64,000 nt of DNA, from assembly GCA_965248685.1 (NCBI GenBank), contig CBDFKC010000003.1, positions 1,612,001 through 1,676,000 on the forward strand, in the 5' to 3' direction. Below, piece after piece: positions 8,943 through 16,754 of this stretch (position 1 is its first letter; each line of letters starts with the position of its first letter). The DNA is from VYFG01 sp965248685. GTDB taxonomy: Bacteria; Pseudomonadota; Gammaproteobacteria; Arenicellales; Poriferihabitantaceae. The position numbers were made by a program, and so were the translations under genes. A model generated the notes under the pieces. The model did not search any database. It saw only the letters and a program-made list of their open reading frames with translations, and was not told the origin of the DNA.

Positions 8943-9141
8943 CCGTAGTCCTTGAGTCGTTTGATTAGGTTAAATAAATTGATTGTTGATGGTTCAATAC
9001 TATTTGGAGTGAATTGAGAGCTTTGCGTCGCAGATTAACGTCATTAATTTCTAGTTAAACGTCTGTCCCCAGTTTTTTTTGGTGGAAAATGGACCTCAAC
9101 TTATTTCTTTGGTCTAGTATTTGCCAGTGGTGAATATTTCG

Positions 9142-9157
9142 ATAATTCTAGTAATAT
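9142..9157. promoter_or_regulatory. Putative ArsR operator, upstream copy
   Basis: ATAATTCTAGTAATAT matches, at 14 of 16 positions, the perfect palindrome found 370 nt downstream at the permease start. It abuts the -35 box at 9160, where a bound repressor would block RNA polymerase. Confidence 0.7.
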
Positions 9158-9159
9158 AG

Positions 9160-9188
9160 TTGACATGTGCGGCATGATTTGCTATATT
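9160..9188 (+). promoter_or_regulatory. Sigma-70 promoter for the ArsR gene
   Basis: TTGACA at 9160-9165 and TATATT at 9183-9188 are separated by exactly 17 nt. Transcription would begin about 6-8 nt later, at or just before the ATG at 9196. No Shine-Dalgarno is present, so the mRNA looks leaderless. Confidence 0.75.
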
Positions 9189-9195
9189 GTTAAAT

Positions 9196-9504
9196 ATGAA
9201 ACTCAATTCCGCAGCAAGAATTCTTTCCAAGATTGGTAATCCGACTCGGCTTCAGATCGTACGCCTGTTGGTACGCGCTGGAGATGAAGGTCTTGCGGTG
9301 GGTGAGATTCAGAAGAAGCTGAAGATACCCGGATCGACTTTGACCCATCATATTACCCATTTGGAGTCGGCGGGTGTCATTTCAAAACATCGGCAACAGG
9401 CTATGTTGATTTGCAAAATGGAATATTCCGTCTTGCAGAATCTGGTGGACTACCTGACTGAAGAGTGTTGTGTAGACGCAATTTCTAGAAAATCAGCGGC
9501 CTAG
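9196..9504 (+). CDS. ArsR/SmtB family repressor
   Basis: Winged-helix repressor of 102 residues. SKIGNPTRLQIVRLLVRAGDEGLAVGEIQKKL followed by the recognition-helix region STLTHHITHLESAGVI is characteristic of ArsR proteins. The ATG at 9196 is chosen over an upstream in-frame TTG, because the promoter's -10 box covers that TTG. Cysteines lie at residue 74 (LICKM) and near the C-terminus (EECCVDA). The latter Cys-Cys pair could be the metal or metalloid sensor, though its position is not the classical CVC in the recognition helix. It is 35 nt upstream of the permease and probably represses both genes through the paired palindromes. Confidence 0.88.
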   Translation: MKLNSAARILSKIGNPTRLQIVRLLVRAGDEGLAVGEIQKKLKIPGSTLTHHITHLESAGVISKHRQQAMLICKMEYSVLQNLVDYLTEECCVDAISRKSAA

Positions 9505-9525
9505 TTTTTTTAATTTATTATTTCT

Positions 9526-9541
9526 ATATTACTAGTAATAT
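9526..9541. promoter_or_regulatory. Putative ArsR operator, downstream copy, overlapping the permease start
   Basis: ATATTACTAGTAATAT is a perfect 16-bp palindrome that overlaps the permease ATG (9540-9542). Its left part overlaps a TATATT hexamer at 9525-9530 that could serve as a second -10 box. A near copy lies at 9142-9157. Confidence 0.7.
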
Positions 9542-10604
9542 GAATACATACTTAGATATCGAAACGACAAATAGTAGTAACCGGCTAGCAGGGATAATTT
9601 GGTCTATAGCGAAAGACCGTATATTTCGTGCAATGGCTTTTATGTTGATTGCACTCGGGCTGATTGACTCTCCCCAATTGCCAGACAGTGTCATATTTAC
9701 CCTCGATGCGCTGTGGGAGATGTTGCCATTTTTCGCCCTCGCTATTGGCTTCGCCGCATTGGCCAAGGCTACCAGTGCGGATGTATTGATCGCGAAGGTT
9801 TTCAGCGGTAATCCGTTGCGCGCAATGCTGCTGGCGGCATTGTTCGGCGCAATTTCACCATTTTGTTCCTGCGGCGTTATTCCTTTGATTGCGGCAATGC
9901 TTGGAGCTGGTGTGCCATTGGCACCGGTGATGGCATTTTGGATTGCCTCGCCAATTATGGACCCGGAAATGTTTATCCTAACTTCGGCGGGGATAGGATT
10001 TAATTTCGCGTTGGCCAAAACATTCGCAGCCATCGCCATGGGGCTATTCGCTGGCGTTAGCGTATTGTTAATCCAACGCTATGGTGGGCTCAAATCACCA
10101 TTGAGGGGTGCGGTGATTGACGGTTGTAGCGAAACCTGCTCGAATAATGAAATACGCAAGGTCGTATGGAAGTTCTGGAACGACCCTCAACGTATTTCGG
10201 CATTCAAGTCAGAAGTATTATCCATCGGAATTTTTCTCGGTAAATGGTTGACCCTGGCATTTTTCCTGGAAAGTCTGATGCTGGCTTATATATCGTCAAA
10301 CTGGATCGCCGGTTACGTCGGTCCTGAAAACTGGTTTGCAATTCCACTGGCAGCAATCATTGGCGCGCCATCTTATTTAAATGGGTACGCCGCTATTCCA
10401 CTGGTTTCTGGTTTGATGGAAATTGGCATGACCCCGGGCGCGGCGATGGCCTTTATCACCGCTGGAGCGGTGTCGTCTATCCCTGCTGCCATCGCTGTCT
10501 GGGCGCTGGTAAAAAAATCGGTGTTTGTACTTTACCTGGTCCTGGGATTGATTGGCGCTATGGCAACAGGATGGATATATCAAATATCTGGTGGAGTAAT
10601 CTAG
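9540..10604 (+). CDS. arsP: ArsP/YraQ-type permease (DUF318)
   Basis: Membrane permease (354 aa) with eight or more hydrophobic segments in two halves. The signature PFCSCGVIPL lies near residue 109 and is mirrored by GAPSYLNGYAAIPL in the second half. This family includes ArsP, which exports trivalent organoarsenicals such as methylarsenite through paired cysteines. Coupling to an ArsR regulator supports a metalloid resistance role, although arsenic specificity is inference. The start codon lies within an operator-like palindrome and lacks a ribosome-binding site, so translation may be leaderless from a local promoter or coupled to arsR. Confidence 0.82.
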   Translation: MNTYLDIETTNSSNRLAGIIWSIAKDRIFRAMAFMLIALGLIDSPQLPDSVIFTLDALWEMLPFFALAIGFAALAKATSADVLIAKVFSGNPLRAMLLAALFGAISPFCSCGVIPLIAAMLGAGVPLAPVMAFWIASPIMDPEMFILTSAGIGFNFALAKTFAAIAMGLFAGVSVLLIQRYGGLKSPLRGAVIDGCSETCSNNEIRKVVWKFWNDPQRISAFKSEVLSIGIFLGKWLTLAFFLESLMLAYISSNWIAGYVGPENWFAIPLAAIIGAPSYLNGYAAIPLVSGLMEIGMTPGAAMAFITAGAVSSIPAAIAVWALVKKSVFVLYLVLGLIGAMATGWIYQISGGVI

Positions 10605-10610
10605 CTGAAA

Positions 10611-10642
10611 TAAAAAAGGGTCTGTCGGATACCGTCAGGCCC
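10611..10642 (-). terminator. Intrinsic terminator for the minus-strand solute-binding gene
   Basis: Arms GGGTCTGTCGG (10618-10628) and CCGTCAGGCCC (10632-10642) pair around a 3-nt loop with one mismatch. Reading the minus strand, six T follow at 10617-10612. It lies between convergent arsP and the amino-acid binding protein and could also slow plus-strand transcription. Confidence 0.8.
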
Positions 10643-10691
10643 TCTAATTCTAAGGTTTACTCTAACCGACCAAATTGGATCCGGTTACAAC

Positions 10692-11546
10692 CTACTCGGT
10701 GACAAATGGATTGTTTTCGACTTCACCAAACCAGCCATCGGTTTCAAACCAGTAAGCGTTACGCTCCGGTAACCAGCCATTCGCGGTATGCAGCTGAATC
10801 CAGGTATTTAAAAAAGTCAGGAAATCTGGATCACCTTTACGTACTGCGAAACCACCCGGATAGAAGTTAAACTTCTCATCACCAAATGGCTTGAACAGGA
10901 CGTCGCTGTTGGCCACGGTATACAGGGAGGGCTTCGGCTCAGCGCTTACAACGCCATGGGCATTGCCATTTAATACTTCCTGGAATGCCAATGGATCTGA
11001 ATCGAAATAAGTGTATTCGGCATTTGGAAAGTGCTTCTTCATCCATTCGACGTTAGAGCTGCCGCGGCGTACTGCCAGGGTGACGTCTGGTCGATTAAAA
11101 TCCTCGAAGGTAGTCATACCTTCAGCCAGCTTTTTATTGGCTGACATGGAGATGGTTGAATACGCATAGGGAATCGTAAAGTTAACGGTCTGCGAACGTT
11201 TTGGTGTTGCCGACATTCCGCCAATAATGACGTCAAACTTTCCTGCGATTAGGGCTGGAATAATTCCGTCCCATGCGGTGGGTACCGGTTCTACTTCCCA
11301 ACCATTATCCTCGGCAAGTTTACGCGCGACTTCGATTTCGAAACCAATAAATTCGCCTTTGGTATTGCGCATTGCCCAGGGGACAAAGGTAGCGAATCCG
11401 ACTCGAATAGTTTTACGTTTCTTAATTTCTTCCAGGGCACTCGCTCCGGCCAGATCACTGGTCATAGATTGTGCGTATGCCTGGGTCCCGACCAATGCGG
11501 TCAGGGAGAATGAAATTATTACTGCGACTAGGTTACGTCTTTTCAT
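10692..11546 (-). CDS. Amino-acid ABC transporter substrate-binding protein (family 3)
   Basis: Periplasmic receptor of 284 residues that delivers a polar amino acid to the membrane complex encoded divergently. The N-terminus MKRRNLVAVIISFSLTALVG ending QAYAQS is a clear signal peptide. TIRVGFATFVPWAMRNTKGEFIGFEIEVA and GKFDVIIGGMSATPKRSQTVNF are SBP family-3 hallmarks. The ATG at 11546 is chosen over one 15 nt upstream because GGAGGAG precedes it at good spacing. A palindrome centred on TATAAT lies about 56-75 nt upstream, and a strong terminator follows. The ligand cannot be told from sequence. Confidence 0.93.
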   Translation of the reverse strand: MKRRNLVAVIISFSLTALVGTQAYAQSMTSDLAGASALEEIKKRKTIRVGFATFVPWAMRNTKGEFIGFEIEVARKLAEDNGWEVEPVPTAWDGIIPALIAGKFDVIIGGMSATPKRSQTVNFTIPYAYSTISMSANKKLAEGMTTFEDFNRPDVTLAVRRGSSNVEWMKKHFPNAEYTYFDSDPLAFQEVLNGNAHGVVSAEPKPSLYTVANSDVLFKPFGDEKFNFYPGGFAVRKGDPDFLTFLNTWIQLHTANGWLPERNAYWFETDGWFGEVENNPFVTE

Positions 11547-11601
11547 TGTTTGCTCCTCCATATTTCGGGGCTAATTTAGGAAATTTGATGGCGTATCTAA
11601 C

Positions 11602-11621
11602 AATTGTCATTATAGACAATT
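11602..11621 (-). promoter_or_regulatory. Operator-like inverted repeat centred on a -10 box
   Basis: On the minus strand AATTGTC and GACAATT, perfect 7-bp inverted arms, flank TATAAT (11614-11609). A consensus -10 hexamer as the spacer of an operator would let a repressor block the promoter of the substrate-binding gene directly. No good -35 box is seen, so an activator may also be needed. Confidence 0.6.
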
Positions 11622-11821
11622 TTCTCATTCGATTAGCGAATTTTGTCGGCAATATATTGGTGGGGAAATGCTTTTTACTATAATCAAATGTTATAAGTTA
11701 TCAAAGTTCAGGGTACCTTAATTCTCGTGGCGCAAAACCGCCTGGGATGGCAACTCCTGAGTAATATCAGGGCAACATGTTAGAATGACTGTTGCAATTG
11801 ACAATCCGGATAATCAGTAAA

Positions 11822-12571
11822 ATGACAACCGATAACAATCCGATTATTCAACTTAAGCGCGTGAGCAAATTCTTCGATGAATTTCAGGCTCTTAAAGACG
11901 TTGATCTTGAAGTAAGCCTTGGTGAGAAGGTAGTGGTTTGCGGCCCCTCAGGATCGGGAAAGTCCACCATGATTCGCTGTATCAATCGTCTCGAAGAACA
12001 TGACCAGGGTACAATTATCGTAGACGGAAAGGAATTAACCGAAGATACCAGCAATATTCTTGCGATCAGGCGGGAAGTGGGTATGGTGTTTCAGCAGTTT
12101 AATTTATTCCCGCATTTGACGGTGCTGCAGAATCTCACCCTGGCGCCGATGCGGGCGCGCAAACTTTCCCAGCAGGAGGCGACTAAGCTGGCGATGCAGT
12201 ATTTGGAGCGGGTACAAATTCCCGACCAGGCAGAAAAATATCCCAGTCAACTTTCTGGCGGGCAACAGCAGCGGGTCGCCATCGCCCGTAGCTTGTGTAT
12301 GAAACCCCGCATAATGTTATTTGACGAACCAACCTCTGCCCTTGATCCCGAAATGATCAAAGAAGTATTGGACGTAATGGTAGAGTTGGCAAAGGAAGGG
12401 ATGACCATGATCGTAGTCACCCATGAAATGGGATTCGCAAAAACCGTCGCGGATAAAATGGTGTTTATGGATCACGGTGAGATCGTTGAAGTTGCACCGC
12501 CGGCGGAGTTTTTCACCGCGCCAAAAAGTGATCGTACCCAGCTTTTCCTGAGTCAAATTCTTTCTCATTAG
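11822..12571 (+). CDS. Amino-acid ABC transporter ATP-binding protein
   Basis: Cytoplasmic ATPase of 249 residues, GlnQ/HisP type. Walker A is GPSGSGKST near residue 42, the signature is LSGGQQQR, Walker B is MLFDEPTSALDPE and the switch His is in VTHEM. The ATG at 11822 (MTTDNNPI) is preferred over a TTG 30 nt earlier that would add residues not typical of the family. Together with the two permeases that follow and the divergent binding protein it forms a complete polar amino-acid importer. Confidence 0.95.
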   Translation: MTTDNNPIIQLKRVSKFFDEFQALKDVDLEVSLGEKVVVCGPSGSGKSTMIRCINRLEEHDQGTIIVDGKELTEDTSNILAIRREVGMVFQQFNLFPHLTVLQNLTLAPMRARKLSQQEATKLAMQYLERVQIPDQAEKYPSQLSGGQQQRVAIARSLCMKPRIMLFDEPTSALDPEMIKEVLDVMVELAKEGMTMIVVTHEMGFAKTVADKMVFMDHGEIVEVAPPAEFFTAPKSDRTQLFLSQILSH

Positions 12572-12582
12572 GAGCAGTCCCT

Positions 12583-13395
12583 ATGGTTGGCCCCAAGGTT
12601 CGAAAGCTATGGCGCCAGTCTCAGAATTCTCGCGGTGTGGCGACGCTGCAATATCTGGCCTTTATGGGGTTTTTGGTCTGGCTGGTAGTCAAGGGTGCCA
12701 ACGAAATGGGCTATCAATGGCAGTGGTACAACATTCCGGAGTATTTCTGGAAAGAATTTAAGGGGGAGCTTTACCCCGGGCGATTGATGAAAGGCCTGTG
12801 GGTTACCGTCAGCATGGCATTTTGGTGCACCGGGTTTACCCTGTTAGTCGGACTCATAACGGCCTTGCTGAGAATGTCGAATTCGATTACCGGTAAAGCC
12901 CTGGCAACAGGATATCTCGAGGTCGTTCGCAATACACCATTGCTGGTTCAACTCTATCTGTTTTATTTTGTTCTGTCTCCGATTTTTGGCGTTGACCGCT
13001 TTTGGACAGGAGTCATCTGCCTGACATTTTACGAGGCGACATTTGTCGCAGAAATTATCCGTTCCGGGATCAACTCGGTGGATCGCGGGCAGTGGGAAGC
13101 CAGCGATGGTATGGGATTAACCCGTAAGGACACCTACCGTTATATTGTGTTGCCCCAGGCGGTTCCGTTGATGCTGCCACCGCTCACCGGCCAGATAATT
13201 AACCTGATAAAACACTCCTCTATCGTTAGCGTAATCGCGGTGGCAGATTTGACAACCGAAGGCAGGAATATCATCGCTGATACCTTTATGAGCTTTGAAA
13301 TCTGGTTTACCGTGGCCGGAATCTATCTGGTGATCACGTTGACCCTGTCGGTATTTGTTACCTGGCTGGAACATCGGGTGAGGGTGCGCTCGTAA
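12583..13395 (+). CDS. Amino-acid ABC transporter permease
   Basis: Inner-membrane permease (270 aa) of the His/Glu/Gln/Arg family. A hydrophobic segment near residue 20 is followed by a periplasmic stretch and the transporter core. YLEVVRNTPLLVQLYLFYF and the coupling region GINSVDRGQWEASDGMGLT with the downstream LPQAVPLMLPP are diagnostic. It begins 11 nt after the ATPase and overlaps the next permease by one base (TAATG). Confidence 0.94.
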   Translation: MVGPKVRKLWRQSQNSRGVATLQYLAFMGFLVWLVVKGANEMGYQWQWYNIPEYFWKEFKGELYPGRLMKGLWVTVSMAFWCTGFTLLVGLITALLRMSNSITGKALATGYLEVVRNTPLLVQLYLFYFVLSPIFGVDRFWTGVICLTFYEATFVAEIIRSGINSVDRGQWEASDGMGLTRKDTYRYIVLPQAVPLMLPPLTGQIINLIKHSSIVSVIAVADLTTEGRNIIADTFMSFEIWFTVAGIYLVITLTLSVFVTWLEHRVRVRS

Positions 13396-14288
13396 TGGCA
13401 TCCAGGGCAAAACCAAAACTGAAATGGAGCTGGGTTGATCTGGTTGTTATCGCCGCAGTTATCGCGTTTGTGGTGTTTGTTGTCGTGCGGGTGGACACCG
13501 TTCTCAGGTATAGCTGGAATTGGAGTCGAGTCACGCCTTTCCTTGCCTATTTCGATGAAGAAACTGGTAAGTGGGTGGCCAATTTACTGTTGGAAGGCTT
13601 GATCATCACGCTGAGACTGGCATTTTTTGGCATTATTATTTCTGCGGTTATCGGCGTAATTATGGGTTTGTGTCGGATTTCGAGCAATCTGTTCCTGAGA
13701 ATGATTGCGCGAACCTATGTTGAATTAGTGCGCAATACACCACCGCTGGTATTTATATTTATTTTTTATTTTTTCCTGTCAGGCCAATTGATGCCATTCC
13801 TCGGTATTGATGAGATTGCCCGAAGCGACTCACCTGCGGTCCAGGCATTTGTCCGCATCGTCGCTGGAGACCCGGTTCTGTTTTCAAATTTTGTTTCAGG
13901 ACTAATTTGTTTGAGTATTTTCGAGGGCGCCTATATTACCGAAATCGTCAGAGCCGGCATTCAATCGATTCCCCGTGGGCAGTGGGAGGCCGGTAAAAGT
14001 ATGGGGCTCACCGGTTACAGTGTTATGCGGGATATCATTTTGCCCCAGGCGGTGCAGCGCATCGCGCCGCCTCTGGCTAACCAGTTTATTATCCTGATTA
14101 AGGATTCTTCCATTGTGTCGTTAATTTCTATCCAGGAGTTGACGTTTATGGCGGTGGAGGTTGGGGTTTCAACTTCCAGGGTGTTTGAGGTCTGGATTTT
14201 GGTGGCGCTAATGTATTTCGTTATTTGTTATTCCTGCGTGCTGGTCTTTGCCTGGTTCGAACGCCGGTCTGCCAGGGCCAAACGTTAA
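13395..14288 (+). CDS. Amino-acid ABC transporter permease (second)
   Basis: Partner permease (297 aa) with the same family signatures: YVELVRNTPPLVFIFIFYF and the EAA-like loop GIQSIPRGQWEAGKSMGLT followed by LPQAVQRIAPP. A longer periplasmic insertion around residues 125-155 distinguishes it from its neighbour. Its ATG shares a base with the preceding stop, so the two subunits are translationally coupled. It converges with the Rieske oxygenase gene, and no clear terminator is seen in the 76-nt gap. Confidence 0.94.
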   Translation: MASRAKPKLKWSWVDLVVIAAVIAFVVFVVVRVDTVLRYSWNWSRVTPFLAYFDEETGKWVANLLLEGLIITLRLAFFGIIISAVIGVIMGLCRISSNLFLRMIARTYVELVRNTPPLVFIFIFYFFLSGQLMPFLGIDEIARSDSPAVQAFVRIVAGDPVLFSNFVSGLICLSIFEGAYITEIVRAGIQSIPRGQWEAGKSMGLTGYSVMRDIILPQAVQRIAPPLANQFIILIKDSSIVSLISIQELTFMAVEVGVSTSRVFEVWILVALMYFVICYSCVLVFAWFERRSARAKR

Positions 14289-14364
14289 TGATTTAAAGTC
14301 CCGTTTGTCTCAGTAGAAAGCCGTTAAGTTGTTGCTGGATTGCTCAGCAGAATCAGCGGGCGGT

Positions 14365-15708
14365 TCAGGTCGACATACCCTGTAGGGTTATTTGCAGAAA
14401 CTCTACCCGGTCGGTGCCTTCATATTTATCCCCGGAGAAATAAACTTCGGCTACCCGTTTCTGGATATCTGAGAGAAATTGCTGTTCGTCTTTGTCTTGC
14501 TGGGGAATGCGCAAAACAGTATCACCGCCGTAGGTATGAATCGGCTTTTCTTTACTACCCTCCATTTTTTCGATGGGCTTGCCGCTTGATACGGCACGGA
14601 TATGCTTGCGAAGTCTTTTGCGCAACAAGGCAACGCCGCGGTCGGTGGATCCTAAATATTCCCGTTTGTGAATATTGATCGGACCCTGGCTGGTCCAGGC
14701 TTCGAAATCTCCCGGATTGGAAAGTTGCTGTTCACGGGTTCTATGGACAGACTGACCGTAAAAATCCACGCTTTCCCAGCCGACTTCGTCCCGTATTCCG
14801 CGTCGTAGCACTTCATTGCTGTCATTAAAATGGCGCCAGCCAAATTTGCGACTATTGGTGTTGTCCAATGGAACCACCCATTTGGACAAACTGGGTCGAC
14901 CGAAAAAGGTCGGTGTTGAATAGGACTGAAACATACCGCCATTTTGTGCAAAGTTCGGGGTCAGGTGATCGTGGAACCGAATCCAGACCAAATCATCTAC
15001 CCTTCGCGCGTGACTATACATAAAGCCTGTGGGAATAGTGTGGTACTCCACCACTGGTAATGTGATAAAGTTTTCCAGTCCTGGAAACTGGGGTCCATTG
15101 ATGCGGCCGTGGAGAAATACGCTGTGAATCGGGTCGATAGAGTTTTCGCTTTCCTGCAACCAGTTGCAGGGAGAATGAATCGAATAGGGCACCATATCGT
15201 GGCCTTTGATATCCATGGAATCCAGATAGGGAAATTCTGGTCTGGCTTCCGGCGGACCCATATAAGCGAATATCAGTCCCTTTATTTCCACCGTTGGATA
15301 GGCCCCGAGGCAGACATTTTTCTTGATCGGGCTTTCCGCCGGTTCACCGGGGGTGTCGAGAACTTCTCCGTTTACGCCAAATTGCCAGCCGTGGTAGGCG
15401 CAACGAATACCATGTTGTTCTATCTTTCCATATTCCAGCGACATGCGACGATGCACACAATGCTTGTGGACCAATCCAACATCCCCGCTTAAATCACGAA
15501 ACAGGACCAGGTCTTCGCCGAGTATCCGGATAACCTCGGGTTTGTCCCCGAGCTGTGAAGACATCGCTACCGGATGCCAGAAGCGGCGCATATATTCACC
15601 ACAGGGCGTGGCTGGGCCAACATGGGTTAATTCGGGGTCTTCTACCGGCATTTCTGCGAGGTGGTAGCCGTGGAATGGTTTATCTACCCAACGGGTTTCT
15701 TCAGACAT
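14365..15708 (-). CDS. Rieske non-haem iron oxygenase, phthalate-dioxygenase type
   Basis: Oxygenase alpha subunit of 447 residues. The Rieske centre ligands are Cys84-x-His86 and Cys103-x2-His106. The mononuclear iron motif D-x2-H-x4-H is Asp192, His195, His200 in the stretch ENSIDPIHSVFLHG. The architecture is that of phthalate 4,5-dioxygenase-like monooxygenases/dioxygenases, which need a separate reductase; none is encoded nearby. The ATG at 15708 is preceded by AGGAG at 5-nt spacing. It is divergent from a LysR regulator 121 nt away that probably controls it. The substrate is unknown: aromatic acids, or N- or O-methyl compounds. Confidence 0.9.
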   Translation of the reverse strand: MSEETRWVDKPFHGYHLAEMPVEDPELTHVGPATPCGEYMRRFWHPVAMSSQLGDKPEVIRILGEDLVLFRDLSGDVGLVHKHCVHRRMSLEYGKIEQHGIRCAYHGWQFGVNGEVLDTPGEPAESPIKKNVCLGAYPTVEIKGLIFAYMGPPEARPEFPYLDSMDIKGHDMVPYSIHSPCNWLQESENSIDPIHSVFLHGRINGPQFPGLENFITLPVVEYHTIPTGFMYSHARRVDDLVWIRFHDHLTPNFAQNGGMFQSYSTPTFFGRPSLSKWVVPLDNTNSRKFGWRHFNDSNEVLRRGIRDEVGWESVDFYGQSVHRTREQQLSNPGDFEAWTSQGPINIHKREYLGSTDRGVALLRKRLRKHIRAVSSGKPIEKMEGSKEKPIHTYGGDTVLRIPQQDKDEQQFLSDIQKRVAEVYFSGDKYEGTDRVEFLQITLQGMST

Positions 15709-15829
15709 GATGCTCCTGTTTAATTTGTCGCCATGGCGATGATAATAGTGCCAATCCGTATGGATAAAACATATCAATTAATCACATTTATAGCTATATA
15801 TATAACCATATATTATGTATATTGTTGCT

Positions 15830-16738
15830 ATGAACTTTCGCCAAATCGAAGCATTTCGTACCGTAATGGCTGCCGGCTCTGTGACGGGTGCAGCCCAGCT
15901 ATTGTCAGTAAGCCAACCCGCGGTTAGTCGACTTATCTCGGATTTCGAAAAAAAAGTAGGGTTTCCCTTATTTCAGAAGAAAGGCCGACACCTGGTAGTG
16001 ACCGAAGAGGGATTAACTTTTTACGAAGAAGTGAACCGTGCCTTTGTCGGTCTGGAGGACTTAAAAACCTCGGCTGATGCGATTAGAAACTATCAGACTG
16101 GAACCATTAACCTGATCACAATGCCTGCGCTGGCTTCCCGGTTTCTACCAGAATTGATTGCGCATTTTTCCCGGGCCAATCCTAAAATCGGCGTATGGCT
16201 CGAAGTGCTGCCCCGCAACGAAGTGTTGAAAGCGATGGCAACCGGGCAATTCGACGTGGCAATTGCATCGGCGCCAATTGTCGATGACGCGCTGACCACC
16301 CAGTCGTTGTGCAAACTGCAGGCGTATTGCGTGTTGCCATCAAACCATCCGCTGGCACAACAAACAAGTATTAAACCGAAGGATCTTGATGGAGAGCGAT
16401 TTATTGCCCTGGCCAGAGATTCATTGTTCAGCTATACGATTAAAACGTTACTTGATCATCATGGGCTAAAGTGTCGTACCGACATTCGAACGCGTACCGC
16501 TGATTCGATTTATGGAATGGTCGCGGCCGGGCTAGGGGTGTCAATTGTGGGGCCGGATTTACCGGTAGAAATTAATGGTCGCAACATCGTTTTCAGATCG
16601 CTAATGCCTGAGCTGTCAATTGAAATCGATTTAATCACAGCTAACAATCAACCCGTCTCAAGACTAGCCCGACTGTTCTCCAACTCGGCGAATAAGTGCG
16701 TGGATAAACTAATCGGTAATTGCTCGCAGAATAATTAG
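15830..16738 (+). CDS. LysR family transcriptional regulator
   Basis: A 302-aa regulator with the N-terminal helix-turn-helix FRQIEAFRTVMAAGSVTGAAQLLSVSQPAVSRLI in its usual place and a periplasmic-binding-like effector domain from about residue 90. The ATG at 15830 (MNFRQIE) gives the standard LysR N-terminus. It is divergent from the Rieske oxygenase and 16 nt upstream of a frameshifted aldehyde dehydrogenase, so it likely regulates one or both. Confidence 0.93.
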   Translation: MNFRQIEAFRTVMAAGSVTGAAQLLSVSQPAVSRLISDFEKKVGFPLFQKKGRHLVVTEEGLTFYEEVNRAFVGLEDLKTSADAIRNYQTGTINLITMPALASRFLPELIAHFSRANPKIGVWLEVLPRNEVLKAMATGQFDVAIASAPIVDDALTTQSLCKLQAYCVLPSNHPLAQQTSIKPKDLDGERFIALARDSLFSYTIKTLLDHHGLKCRTDIRTRTADSIYGMVAAGLGVSIVGPDLPVEINGRNIVFRSLMPELSIEIDLITANNQPVSRLARLFSNSANKCVDKLIGNCSQNN

Positions 16739-16754
16739 TCTCGCAGAATAGGTT

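Noticed and set aside
9524..10039. A 171-codon minus-strand frame opposite the ArsP-like permease
   Set aside because: Ala/Asn/Ile-rich antisense of a conserved membrane protein gene.
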